Shown: positions 23,173 through 32,389 of the stretch, piece by piece
Numbering within the stretch: position 1 is the stretch's first letter
Layout: each line of letters begins with the position of its first letter
DNA from: an uncultured bacterium
GTDB taxonomy: Bacteria > Armatimonadota > JACIXR01
DNA length: 38,600 nucleotides
Assembly (NCBI GenBank): GCA_938041455.1
Contig: CALITO010000013.1
Span: 1-38,600 of the forward strand
Reading direction: 5' to 3'
Notes under the pieces: generated by a model
The model's database searches: none
What the model saw: the letters and a program-made list of their open reading frames with translations, nothing else
What the model was told of the DNA's origin: nothing
Made by a program: the position numbers and the translations under genes

Positions 23173-24801
23173 ATGGCAATTTTCAGGGAGTTTGCCCAGC
23201 TTTGTGAGGAAATAGAAAAAGAGAGTGGAAAAAAAGAGAAAGCCAGATTAATAGGTGAATTTCTCCGCCAGCTTTCTCCAGAGGAAGGGAGGATAGCTTC
23301 CCACCTTTTCCTGGGAAGCTTTCCCGCTGGAAGACGAATCTTCGTCTCCTGGAATACCCTGATGGATACCCTGGGCGAAATGTTTCCCCTCTCTCCTAAG
23401 GACCTCCAAAAGATAGGGAAAAGTGCTGTGGACATAGGAGAAATGGTGGAAGGAATATATAAAAGATGGGGAAGATATAAATCACGGGGAATTACAATAA
23501 GGGAAATCTACGAAAAGCTGGCAAGTCTTGCCGAGTTGGAAGGTAAAGGAGCAATGCGCAAGAGAAAGACGATTTTAAAAGGGCTTTTGGTAGGGATGGA
23601 TAGCCTTGAAGCTAAATATCTTACGAAGACCATAGTGGGAGAGATGAGGATAGGGGTGAAGGAAGGGATGGTCTTGGAGGGGCTTGCCTATGCGGTTGGC
23701 ATCTCCATAGGTGAGGTGAGGAAAGGCTTTCTGCTTTATGGTGATATAGGGAAAACCGTTGAGAATTTTCTCTCAAAAGGGAGGACGGCACTTCTCTCTC
23801 TTTCCCTCAAACCATTCCAACCTCTCCAACCTATGCTTGCCCAGATGGCTTACTCGGTGAGGGAGGCTTTTGAGGAGATAGAGGGGGATTTAGCTCTGGA
23901 GTTCAAATACGATGGAGCGAGGGTGCAGATACATAAGGAAGGAGACAAGGTGATGATTTTCTCCCGCCACCTCAACGACTTGACTTCTTCATTCCCTGAG
24001 GTAGTGGAAGAGGTAAAGAGTAATATAAAAGGGGATGCAATTTTGGAGGGAGAGGTGGTGGCGGTGAAAGAAGGAAGGTTTATGCCCTTCCAAGAGATCC
24101 TCCGCCGAGTAACAAGGAAAAGGGAGATAACCAGGATGCAGAGGGAGATTCCTTTAAAACTTTTCCTCTTCGATTGCCTTTATGCGGATGGAGAATCCTT
24201 GATAGAAAGAAGTTACGAAGAAAGATGGGAGAGGTTGAGGGAGATAAAAGGAGGAATTGCCCTTGCGGAGAGGATTGTGCCCGAAGATGTAGAGAAAGGG
24301 GAGGAGTTCTTCCGAAAAGCCCTGGAGAGTGGAGCGGAAGGAGTGATGGCGAAAGCCTTGAAGGGGATTTATACCCCAGGGAGCAGGGGAAAGCTCTGGC
24401 TAAAGGTGAAGAAAAGCGCCACCTTGGATTTGCTTATCATAGGGGCAGAATGGGGATATGGGAGGAGGCATAATTGGCTTTCGGATTATCATTTAGCCTG
24501 CTGGGATAGGGAGAAGAGAGAACTTCTGATGGTGGGGAAGACTTTCAAGGGGTTAACCGATGAGGAATTTGAAGAGATGACGAAGAGGCTTTTGTCCTTA
24601 AAGGTTAGGGAGGAAGGGAAGGTGGTGTATGTTAAGCCGGAGGTTGTTGTGGAGGTAGCTTTCAACGATATACAGAGGAGTCCTCGTTATAAATGTGGCT
24701 ATGCCCTTCGCCTCGCCCGTATATTGAGGATTAGGGAGGACAAAAGACCCGAAGAGGCGGATGACCTCTCCGCAGTGGAGAAAATATACCACTCACAGTA
24801 A
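23173..24801 (+). CDS. ATP-dependent DNA ligase (archaeal LigB-type)
   Basis: Seals nicks in duplex DNA using ATP. It is 542 aa with three parts: N-terminal DNA-binding domain (~1-205), adenylation domain (~210-410) with Lys245 in EFKYDGARVQIH, and OB-fold (~415-542). Further motifs: FSRHLNDLTSSFPEV, LEGEVVAV, GEGVMAKAL-like GAEGVMAKALKGIYTPGSRG, and WLKVKK. Its size and domain order match archaeal replicative ligases and their bacterial relatives, not LigD or short LigC types. It sits 14 nt after the sugar permease, so it may be read from the transporter promoter, a context without obvious logic. It is probably a second ligase beside NAD-dependent LigA; horizontal origin is possible. The start has no strong SD. 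Confidence 0.93.
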   Translation: MAIFREFAQLCEEIEKESGKKEKARLIGEFLRQLSPEEGRIASHLFLGSFPAGRRIFVSWNTLMDTLGEMFPLSPKDLQKIGKSAVDIGEMVEGIYKRWGRYKSRGITIREIYEKLASLAELEGKGAMRKRKTILKGLLVGMDSLEAKYLTKTIVGEMRIGVKEGMVLEGLAYAVGISIGEVRKGFLLYGDIGKTVENFLSKGRTALLSLSLKPFQPLQPMLAQMAYSVREAFEEIEGDLALEFKYDGARVQIHKEGDKVMIFSRHLNDLTSSFPEVVEEVKSNIKGDAILEGEVVAVKEGRFMPFQEILRRVTRKREITRMQREIPLKLFLFDCLYADGESLIERSYEERWERLREIKGGIALAERIVPEDVEKGEEFFRKALESGAEGVMAKALKGIYTPGSRGKLWLKVKKSATLDLLIIGAEWGYGRRHNWLSDYHLACWDREKRELLMVGKTFKGLTDEEFEEMTKRLLSLKVREEGKVVYVKPEVVVEVAFNDIQRSPRYKCGYALRLARILRIREDKRPEEADDLSAVEKIYHSQ

Positions 24802-24824
24802 TGTAAAGGGGTGATAAAGAAGCT

Positions 24825-27404
24825 TTATATACCTTGTTTCTCCGTTTCTTTACGCGAGTAATTGCCTGCTTTGTCCAGAATAGTCGCTAACTTTACTATA
24901 AAAAAGAGGTCAGCTTGGGAAAAGGGAATGTCCAATTTCCCTGTTAGTTCCTTCCAAGATGCGTCCTTTAGCCAAGCTAGAGATTTGAAGGCGTCTAAGG
25001 AGAAATCGGGTGGATCCAAGTAGTTCTCACCATAATGAACTTGCCTTTCCTCTCCCACTAAATGCCATGTAGGACATAAGAGTTGAAAGATCTGCCAAAT
25101 TCTGTTTAAAGCATCGGGCACCTTTTCCTTTAGTAGGGAAGCAACCTCAGGGGTTAAATCGTGGAACAAAGCGAGCTTCGCCTTGTGAGGGCGAATTGAG
25201 AGGAACAAAAAATCGCCTTTCCCTATAAATGTGTCCCATTCCACGATGTTTTGGAATATAGGAAGCTTCAAATTCTCCTCACTCCTCTGCCACCAGCGAA
25301 TTAGGGCAGAGCTCGTGCTCTCCACCATCCTTCTTGCCTCTTCAACTGCCTCAGAATCACCTATCCTCTCTGCTATCTTTTGAAAGGCTATGAGGGAAGC
25401 GAGGTAGCGATTAGCCCATAAATCTCCCTTCTCATCAAGCTGCCATCCCCTCGTTAAGAAATCCTTAAAACTTGCTTTTATCTCCTCCCAGCTTTTTCTA
25501 ACTCTCTCCCATTCTCCGCAGCGCTCGGCGTAAAGCCAAACCGCGTATATATTACCGAAAGGGTGTGGACCGTCTTCTTGAGGTGTTCGAAGATCGAGGG
25601 GGATATCTGCCCATTCCCTCTTATTCCCTTGTTGAAAGTTGTATTCGTAGGAAGGGGAATAGGGAGGATGTTCCTCCCATTCCTTTGCCAGGTAAGTCTT
25701 GACGCGTTTCTGGAACTCTTGTGGGAGATGGGGGAATGCCCAGGACAGCGTTTCAAAGACATCACTACTTCGTCTGAAAAACAGTTCCCCTCCAGCAAGC
25801 CCGGGCTCAATGTAGAGGGGCATCCAATTGGTTGATAGAAACCCTTCAACAGAGGATGAGAGAAGTTCTTTCAGTTGGGAAAGCTCTGTTTGAGGAGGGG
25901 GAGGAGCGAGGTTAGTGGGGACATTTTCACCTTTAATGCCGATATCTTGCCCGGGTTCTCCCTCCTCACCCATGGCTATACAGAGGACCCTGCTTCCAAC
26001 CTGGAGATATATACGCTCATCAACTACAGCGGCACTGCCCCTGGAGGGACCGTGCCATTCATTGCGAGCCCAGGGGAGATTGCGAAACCCCATCCAGCTG
26101 TCTCGCTCGCCCCAGATTGGGAAAAGCTCTTTGGACCTTAAATCAAAACCGCTGAGGGTTCCCTGATGGATGATAAGGAGTTCATCGCCGATGAGGAGGA
26201 AGTTCTGACTTTCATCCGCTGTGCCCCAGAAGGTATTCCAGGGTGGTTGGTGTCCCTGTTTATGAAAGAGGGGAGTTATGCGATTTTTGGTGAGGTCTAA
26301 AATTCCTAAGGATACGAGAGGGGCTACACCGAGGGTCCAATTTCCGTAGGCAGTGCGATAGATGAGGAGGAGTGTTCCATTGGGCAGTGCTACTGGAAGA
26401 TTCCCCACTCCCTGGCAACCACCCGTCCAGAGGATGGGCGGTTGCCCTACTTCCTTCCCCGTCTCCGCATCAAGGACGAAAAAGGTGCGAGCCTCAGGAT
26501 GTTCCTCTAAATAACGGATTATGGCTTCCTGTTCCTTCTCCCAGAGCTCCTCACTACCTCTTGACTCTTCGCTTTTAATCCAAGCATCTATATTCCGCCA
26601 ATCGCTGTCATCTACACCGGCGTTCTGGCAGATAAGCCCGCGGTCCCGGGATAGTAGTTGAGCCATATTTAGGATAGGATTGGTGCGGATAATGAGGAAT
26701 TTTTTGTTACCAACTTTCACGATGATGGGATAATAATCCCTTGCAGTTTGCCCGATAAGGGGTTGGGATGTCCAGAGAAGTTCGCCAGTTTCTCCTTTCC
26801 AGCAACGCACACGCATATCCTCAGCAGTGACAAATAGTTTTCCCTCGGAATAGCTCGCTGTTTGGCGGATAGGAACCCCTATGTCCTTCTGCCAAATAAT
26901 TTTGCCTGAGGCGAGTTCTACCGCGATGAACTTTCCACTTCTTGAGCCTATGAACACCTTCCCTTCGGCGATTGTGGGAGAGGATGAGAAGCCGCCCCTG
27001 CCTCCAAATACCCGCCAGCGCATCTCTCCACTCCCAGCTTCTAAAGCGTAGAGGAAGCCGTCGGTATTTCCCGCTATGACCAAATCTCGGGCAAACGCGG
27101 GGGAGTGGAGGAATGCGCCGTGGGCTTGAAAGCGCCAAATGGGCTCCCCCGTCCGTGCATCAAGGGCATAGAGATTGCGGTTGTGTGTTGGTATGAAGAG
27201 CTTACCATCGGCTATTATGGGTTCAACGCAGGTGGATATTCGTTCCCCTTCAAAATGTCTGACCCAAACAAGGCGGAAAGGTGGGCGGAGACTGCCGGTC
27301 AAATAACCTGTTCTCTCCAAGTCCCCCCTCAGCGTCGTCCATTCTTTCGCAAAGCAAAGAGCAACGCTGAGTAGGGAAATTACCAAAAAATTATTCAGTC
27401 CCAT
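24825..27404 (-). CDS. Secreted PQQ-propeller protein with alpha-helical C-domain
   Basis: Exported: signal peptide MGLNNFLVISLLSVALCFA from ATG 27404. Residues ~30-520 are a PQQ/YWTD-type beta-propeller with repeats such as IIADGKLFIPTHNRNLYAL, SPAFARDLVIAG, SSSPTIAEGKVFIG, ASYSEGKLFVTAED. The rest (~530-860) is mostly helical with Trp-rich helices, maybe (alpha/alpha) toroid-like. No catalytic residues assigned. A good SD (AAAGGAGG) lies about 28 nt before that ATG; an ATT at 27425 would have ideal spacing and add 7 residues. It follows the GH123-like gene by 34-73 nt, so they are probably an operon. Possibly a scaffold or a sugar-processing protein; function unknown. Confidence 0.75.
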   Translation of the reverse strand: MGLNNFLVISLLSVALCFAKEWTTLRGDLERTGYLTGSLRPPFRLVWVRHFEGERISTCVEPIIADGKLFIPTHNRNLYALDARTGEPIWRFQAHGAFLHSPAFARDLVIAGNTDGFLYALEAGSGEMRWRVFGGRGGFSSSPTIAEGKVFIGSRSGKFIAVELASGKIIWQKDIGVPIRQTASYSEGKLFVTAEDMRVRCWKGETGELLWTSQPLIGQTARDYYPIIVKVGNKKFLIIRTNPILNMAQLLSRDRGLICQNAGVDDSDWRNIDAWIKSEESRGSEELWEKEQEAIIRYLEEHPEARTFFVLDAETGKEVGQPPILWTGGCQGVGNLPVALPNGTLLLIYRTAYGNWTLGVAPLVSLGILDLTKNRITPLFHKQGHQPPWNTFWGTADESQNFLLIGDELLIIHQGTLSGFDLRSKELFPIWGERDSWMGFRNLPWARNEWHGPSRGSAAVVDERIYLQVGSRVLCIAMGEEGEPGQDIGIKGENVPTNLAPPPPQTELSQLKELLSSSVEGFLSTNWMPLYIEPGLAGGELFFRRSSDVFETLSWAFPHLPQEFQKRVKTYLAKEWEEHPPYSPSYEYNFQQGNKREWADIPLDLRTPQEDGPHPFGNIYAVWLYAERCGEWERVRKSWEEIKASFKDFLTRGWQLDEKGDLWANRYLASLIAFQKIAERIGDSEAVEEARRMVESTSSALIRWWQRSEENLKLPIFQNIVEWDTFIGKGDFLFLSIRPHKAKLALFHDLTPEVASLLKEKVPDALNRIWQIFQLLCPTWHLVGEERQVHYGENYLDPPDFSLDAFKSLAWLKDASWKELTGKLDIPFSQADLFFIVKLATILDKAGNYSRKETEKQGI

Positions 27405-27443
27405 ATCTGGATTCGTTTTATAAATATCCAACCTCCTTTGCAA

Positions 27444-27458
27444 GAAATTTTTAATTTC
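27444..27458 (-). promoter_or_regulatory. Palindrome before the PQQ-protein gene
   Basis: GAAATT-TTT-AATTTC is a perfect 6-bp inverted repeat with a 3-nt centre, directly ahead of the SD. It is very AT-rich and could be an operator or chance. No -10/-35 pair was recognised in this short gap. Confidence 0.25.
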
Positions 27459-27477
27459 AACGTGGATTAAAGCGTGT

Positions 27478-30400
27478 TTATCTTCGTTTTTGTAGCGAGT
27501 TTTTTGAGAGTTTTTCCAAGGCTGTGGCCACTCTCAAGCGAACCGCTTGAAGTTCTTCAGGAGAATGAGAGAATTCAGTCTGGCTTGGGACGAGTGATTT
27601 AGCGAGGCTTAGAGCTTCAAGTGCATCCGCTGGCGGGTTTTTCATCTTGGCTATCTTCTCCTGCAACATCCATAGATACTCCGCATCCTCTATGCCTTCC
27701 CTTATTAACTTTATTCTTATTGAAGCTACAGGTCCCTCTATCACTTTCTCCGTCGCCTCGCCCCTGTGGGGTGGATAGAGAAGATAACCATCACCGTTTC
27801 CCCACATCCCTTTATCGTCAGGGGTGTATGACATAGGTGTTTGCCAGGGATTCCTATGCCAGTATGTGGTGGACCAATAAAGGTCGCCCGTTACATTATA
27901 TTTCCAGTTCATCCAAAACCTTATCCTATGTTCTATTCCCGGATAGTCTATGAAGTTATTGGGATAAGGATGGCGAGGTCCACAGCACACATACCACCAT
28001 ACTTCCTGACCTGCTCTCTGCCTTTCCTTGCAATGCTCCTCATTATATAAGTGAAATACGGGCACCCAGATGTCGACATATCTATAAAGCGGAGGTTCAG
28101 GTTGCTCCGTGAGCAATCTCCGGACACTGGGGAAGGTAGCTTTCAATAGCCTCATTCCCTTTATCACGAAGGGATAGGCGCTTTCCTCTGGCTCATCATA
28201 CCAATAGCAATATGCTTTTTTCAACCAGCCCTGCTTTCTTAAGAAATCTTCCACCTTTTTTCCCAGTTGGGCATAAAGTTGTTTCTCCTCCTCGGCAAGC
28301 GCCTCGTTTCGCCATAGCCAGCTCATATCTAAAGCAGATGAGATGTTGTAATCGGAGAAGCCCAACTCATCAAGAGCATAACGGGCGGAGGGCGTGAAGG
28401 AGGAAAAATCGATATCTACTGAAGGAGGGATTTCTCTTATAATGAGCCCTTCGCCCTTCCACGGGGAATTCGCCCTCTTAACCCTTATCACAGCCTTACC
28501 ATTTGCTGGCAAATCAACAAGGAGGGTGAGCTCTTCACCATCAAGTTGGGATGGTATCTCCTTATCACCCATCCAAGCTCTTGCATACTTCCAATCCTTG
28601 GCTAATTCCCCTAAAGATACCACAAGGGGTTCCTTCTCCCGCTTTATACCTGCTTTCTCCCTGATACTAAGAAGCAAATCGCTACCCCGCTTCTCAAGTT
28701 CTACTTCCAAAGGATGGGAAAGCCCCTTCTTTATCGCTTGCATTTCCTCCTCGCTTCTCACCATAGCAAGAAAAAGAGGTGGTTGGGATTCCTCAAAGGC
28801 GGGCTTGCTCTTTTCCATCCCCGAATTTATATTTCTTGTTATATCCCCGTGTGCTCCACCTCCCGCGTCAATCCAGAAGCCAAAGCCGAACTCTCCTCCC
28901 AAGGTGGAGAAACCACTCGCCACTCCCTGAGGCATTTTCCAGGCTGACCAATCTGGTCCGTTCAATGGTTGAGCCCCTGCTTGAATTGGTCCGAGGAGGA
29001 GAAAGTAGCAGGCGATGAAATAGGGGTTAGAATCTGTTGATTTTAACGATAAAAGGCGGCGGGCAATCCACTTCTGACCAGCAAATACCTCTATCTCCTC
29101 CAGCGTCTCAAAAGACCTATTAGCAGGTAGTGAGCTAATCCTTTCTCCCTTTATCCTGATCTTACAGCGGAGAGGCCCCTTTATCGTCACCTGGGGAGTG
29201 ACCCTCTCCAGACTGGGCCAAGAAATAATCTCACCTTCTCTCTGCTCCAAACAGAAGTGGAGGTAAGCAAGAGGAACACCCCCAAGGGAGAGTTTGGCGA
29301 TAGAGGGACCTGCTTTAGGGAAGTAAAGGTCAAGTTCTCCATTGGAGAGCGATATTCCACTGAAGTTGAGGGTATAGTTTATGGGGGAAACGAAGGGGCC
29401 ATAGGGGCTGATATGATGGTCGGCAAGCAGTCGGAGGTAGAGTGGTAGGATTTTTGCCCTATCTTCCAGCGCCGCTTTGTGATAGTCCAAATTTATACCC
29501 ATTCCATAAGCGGTATGAATGTGGAATCCATCGGGCTTTAAGGGGAGAGAGAGATTGAAGACGCGCAACTCCAAAGGGATAGAAGTCAATCTTGTAGTTC
29601 CGTTATAGGCGATGACCTCGCCCCTATATATACCTGACTTAGCATCTGAGGGAACGCGAAGCTCCAACCAAAAAGGGTGATTCCTTTCCCCCTCCAGGTA
29701 GAGGATGTGGTTCACCTTTACAAGTGGATCGGGATAATCGCCAGGCACCCCATCGGGGTCAGTAGGTATGGTTATAGGGACATATTCAACCTTATAGATA
29801 TCTACGAGGTGGGAGGGGATGATGGTTGGTCCCTTTAAATCGCTAATCTCAAGGCGGAAATCGGTAAGGTCTGAGGTGGGGCGAAAGATTATCTGGAATG
29901 GCTCCCATTCGTTCCTTCCAGCAAAGAGGGAAATTTTTGCCGTTTTCCTTGGAGGGGGAACTTGTTCCTTGAAAACTTTATACATAGGATCGGCAGTCCA
30001 AACGGTTAATAGAGGGTCTTCATAAAGGGTTGCCCCAAAATCCTCAGGAAAATAAGGAACGAATACCTTTAGACGGGAAAGCAGATGGTTCTCCTTGAAA
30101 ATATCAAGAGCGTAAGTTCCGGGATTAAGAGAGTTAAGGGCAGGGAGACTTTGTAATAGCCCTTCTTCAGTTAGTGAAATTTTTTGAGGTGGTAGGGCTT
30201 TATCATATCTGCGGGTGGCTATTACTAATTCACCATTTATTTCCGGCTTTTCCTCTAAAGCGATTAGGGAGAAATTTTCGGGGTTATGAAACCCACCCTT
30301 GACTGGTGAAAAACTCACAAGGACGTGGGAAGGATGATAGAGGGAAACACAAATATTGAAGGGGAAGACCATACCCTTTTGAAAGTGGGAAATTGATAAA

Positions 30401-30909
30401 TCCTCTGCAGGTATACACATCTCAACATTCCAGCCATCTTCACTTCTTGTGGTCTTCGCTATCCACTTGCCATTCCAACTTTCCGCTCCTTTACTGCCAA
30501 TTTCATCGAACTTATAGCCTTCTTCATTGACGACATAATGACGATAAGTATTGAGTGGTTGGTTAGGTGAAGGATTATCCAGGAAAACTTCAACGCAAGA
30601 GTCCCGCCAGACGGGGTCATCGTCCTTGCGATGCGAAACCCGGGGCTGTTGTTCCCTTATTTTCCCAGCAATATATAGGTTGTTGTCGTCGTATAAAAGT
30701 TTGAAGGAAAGCTCGTCACCCCCAACTGTTCCACTCAGGGAATTTGAGGCAAGTTGCCAGTCTGCGGTTTTCCAACATTCGTCGTTGAGAATGCCGTCTA
30801 TAACTGGCGGAGAGTTAGTCCTATTAATCAATAAATATGGGTTCGGCGAAATCGTGTAGGCGAGGAGAAGCAAGGGAACAAAAAGGAGCAATAAAATCCG
30901 ACCCATCAT
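27478..30909 (-). CDS. Secreted GH123-like protein with CBM9-type domain
   Basis: It is 1143 aa from the ATG at 30909, chosen because GGAGGAGATA precedes it (a further in-frame ATG 6 codons up lies before the SD). Signal peptide MMGRILLLLFVPLLLLAY. Residues ~25-220: CBM9/DOMON-like domain (PVIDGILNDECWKTADW, DSCVEVFLDN, GWNVEMCIPAEDL). Residues ~300-500: GH123 N-terminal beta-domain, with WLELRVPSDAKSGIYRGEV. C-terminal GH123/DUF4091 TIM barrel: YWYDEPEESAYPF, whose Asp-Glu pair near residue 905 matches the substrate-assisted catalytic pair of GH123, and DLYWSTTYWHRNPWQ, IKLIREGIEDAEYLWML. GH123 enzymes remove beta-GalNAc. Substrate here is inference. Confidence 0.85.
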   Translation of the reverse strand: MMGRILLLLFVPLLLLAYTISPNPYLLINRTNSPPVIDGILNDECWKTADWQLASNSLSGTVGGDELSFKLLYDDNNLYIAGKIREQQPRVSHRKDDDPVWRDSCVEVFLDNPSPNQPLNTYRHYVVNEEGYKFDEIGSKGAESWNGKWIAKTTRSEDGWNVEMCIPAEDLSISHFQKGMVFPFNICVSLYHPSHVLVSFSPVKGGFHNPENFSLIALEEKPEINGELVIATRRYDKALPPQKISLTEEGLLQSLPALNSLNPGTYALDIFKENHLLSRLKVFVPYFPEDFGATLYEDPLLTVWTADPMYKVFKEQVPPPRKTAKISLFAGRNEWEPFQIIFRPTSDLTDFRLEISDLKGPTIIPSHLVDIYKVEYVPITIPTDPDGVPGDYPDPLVKVNHILYLEGERNHPFWLELRVPSDAKSGIYRGEVIAYNGTTRLTSIPLELRVFNLSLPLKPDGFHIHTAYGMGINLDYHKAALEDRAKILPLYLRLLADHHISPYGPFVSPINYTLNFSGISLSNGELDLYFPKAGPSIAKLSLGGVPLAYLHFCLEQREGEIISWPSLERVTPQVTIKGPLRCKIRIKGERISSLPANRSFETLEEIEVFAGQKWIARRLLSLKSTDSNPYFIACYFLLLGPIQAGAQPLNGPDWSAWKMPQGVASGFSTLGGEFGFGFWIDAGGGAHGDITRNINSGMEKSKPAFEESQPPLFLAMVRSEEEMQAIKKGLSHPLEVELEKRGSDLLLSIREKAGIKREKEPLVVSLGELAKDWKYARAWMGDKEIPSQLDGEELTLLVDLPANGKAVIRVKRANSPWKGEGLIIREIPPSVDIDFSSFTPSARYALDELGFSDYNISSALDMSWLWRNEALAEEEKQLYAQLGKKVEDFLRKQGWLKKAYCYWYDEPEESAYPFVIKGMRLLKATFPSVRRLLTEQPEPPLYRYVDIWVPVFHLYNEEHCKERQRAGQEVWWYVCCGPRHPYPNNFIDYPGIEHRIRFWMNWKYNVTGDLYWSTTYWHRNPWQTPMSYTPDDKGMWGNGDGYLLYPPHRGEATEKVIEGPVASIRIKLIREGIEDAEYLWMLQEKIAKMKNPPADALEALSLAKSLVPSQTEFSHSPEELQAVRLRVATALEKLSKNSLQKRR

Positions 30910-30985
30910 TATCTCCTCCTTTTTCATTACTATGATAGGGCTTCATTAGAGAGAGTGTCCATACCTTCATTATATATGTTTCAAT

Positions 30986-31013
30986 TTGACACCTTTAATA
31001 AGAATGTTAATAT
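30986..31013 (+). promoter_or_regulatory. DUF2905-queA promoter
   Basis: -35 TTGACA (30986-30991), 16-nt spacer, -10 TAATAT (31008-31013); the start should fall near 31020, with TGAGGA just before the ATG at 31030. On the opposite strand TATAAT (in CATATATAAT near 30970) may be the -10 of the GH123-like gene; its -35 is poor. Confidence 0.65.
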
Positions 31014-31029
31014 TTTCTACTGAGGACAT

Positions 31030-31266
31030 ATGAATTGGCTATCGTTTATGGCAAAATGCCTCATAATGATGGGAGGTTTTCTCCTCTTGTTCGGCATCGT
31101 CCTTTTCCTTCTATCCACCGTGGGGTGGAGGTGGAAGCCTCTACCAGGTGATATTTTCGTTCAAAGGGATAACTTTACCTTTTTCTTCCCCATCGCTACT
31201 TGTATTCTTTTAAGCTTCATCCTGACCATTATTTTCACACTTCTCTCTATTCTTTTGAGAAAATAA
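31030..31266 (+). CDS. DUF2905 family membrane protein
   Basis: It is 78 aa with two hydrophobic helices (~8-30 and ~52-75) around the family signature WKPLPGDIFVQRDNFTFFFP. DUF2905 proteins are small membrane proteins often found beside ruvB and queA; queA follows here with no gap. Function unknown. The match to DUF2905 is by the central PGDI motif and neighbourhood. Confidence 0.85.
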   Translation: MNWLSFMAKCLIMMGGFLLLFGIVLFLLSTVGWRWKPLPGDIFVQRDNFTFFFPIATCILLSFILTIIFTLLSILLRK

Positions 31267-32283
31267 ATGCGAGTCTCGGAATTCGTATACGAGCTACCCT
31301 CTCACCTCATTGCCCAAAACGGTGTTGAGCCAAGGGATGCTTCCCGTTTGCTCCTCCTACAGAGAAAAGAGGGAAAGATAGAGCACCTTCCCACATTTAG
31401 AGAGATAATCAATTTAATAGAACCTGGTGAAGTGTTGGTTTTAAATGATACCGAGGTCATCCCAGCGAAATTAAGGGGCGAGAAGGATACGGGGGGGAAG
31501 ATAGAAGCGCTCCTTGTGAGGGAGGTGGAGCCCAACATATACGAGGTCCTGCTCCGCCCTGGGAGAAGAATAGATGTAGGAAGGAGGATAAGGTTTCTGT
31601 CCGAAAAGGGGGAGGAGCTTCTTTGCGAGGTGGTCGGTAGGGCGGGGAAACTTTGGAGGTTGCGAGTTCTCTCGGGTGGTCCCCCCTTCTCGCTGGGAGA
31701 GTTACCACTTCCTCCTTACATAAAGAAGCCCTTAAAAAATCCTTTAAGATACCAGACAGTTTATGCAAGACGAAAGGGTTCACTTGCAGCTCCTACAGCA
31801 GGTCTTCACTTTACCCCTTCGCTTTTAGAGGCTTTACGAAGAAAGGGTGTGGAGATAGTCTTCATATCCTTAACTGTGGGTTTAGGGACTTTTCAACCTA
31901 TTCGGGTAGAGAATGTGGAGGAGCACAAAATGGAGGAGGAAGAATACGAGATAAGTGAGGAAACAGCGGAGAAGATAAATAGCGCTAAGGAGAGAGGAAA
32001 ACGCATAATAGCAGTGGGGACGACTGTCACGAGGGCTTTGGAAAGCAGTGCGGAGGTTAATAGAGTGCGAGCGGTCAAGCAATCTACCTCTCTCTTCATC
32101 TATCCCGGCTATCAATTTAAGATAATAGATGCTCTTATAACTAACTTCCACCTCCCCGCCTCCACTCCTTTGCTCCTTACTTGTGCCTTTGCCGGTAAGG
32201 AATTAGTCTTCAGGGCTTACGAGGAAGCGAAGAAGCTCGGTTACAGATTCCTCAGCCTCGGGGACGCTATGTTCATAACCTGA
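31267..32283 (+). CDS. queA: tRNA queuosine synthesis enzyme QueA
   Basis: S-adenosylmethionine:tRNA ribosyltransferase-isomerase, which adds the ribosyl moiety of SAM to preQ1 in tRNA to make epoxyqueuosine. It is 338 aa. Features: N-terminal YELPSHLIAQNGVEPRDASRL, VLVLNDTEVIPAKLRG, RKGSLAAPTAGLHFTPSLL, TVGLGTFQPIRV, VGTTVTRALES, NFHLPASTPLLLTCAFAG. It starts right after the DUF2905 stop. No other queuosine genes are in view, so the rest of the pathway or preQ1 salvage lies elsewhere. Confidence 0.97.
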   Translation: MRVSEFVYELPSHLIAQNGVEPRDASRLLLLQRKEGKIEHLPTFREIINLIEPGEVLVLNDTEVIPAKLRGEKDTGGKIEALLVREVEPNIYEVLLRPGRRIDVGRRIRFLSEKGEELLCEVVGRAGKLWRLRVLSGGPPFSLGELPLPPYIKKPLKNPLRYQTVYARRKGSLAAPTAGLHFTPSLLEALRRKGVEIVFISLTVGLGTFQPIRVENVEEHKMEEEEYEISEETAEKINSAKERGKRIIAVGTTVTRALESSAEVNRVRAVKQSTSLFIYPGYQFKIIDALITNFHLPASTPLLLTCAFAGKELVFRAYEEAKKLGYRFLSLGDAMFIT

Positions 32284-32312
32284 AGTGAATACCCGCTAAC
32301 CCTTTAAAAGTA

Positions 32313-32340
32313 TTGACGGAATAACGATGTAGTATAAAAT
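32313..32340 (+). promoter_or_regulatory. Promoter of HTH-protein/ftsY operon
   Basis: -35 TTGACG (32313-32318), 16-nt spacer, -10 TAAAAT (32335-32340), in the 106-nt gap after queA. AAAGGGG about 10 nt before the ATG is the SD. Confidence 0.6.
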
Positions 32341-32389
32341 TTCTCATAATACTTGATAAAACTTATAAAATCTAAAGGGGTGAGCTTCA

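Noticed and set aside
28394-28930. Plus-strand ORF of ~178 aa inside the GH123-like gene
   Set aside because: Antisense Ser/Pro-rich shadow of a well-supported gene.
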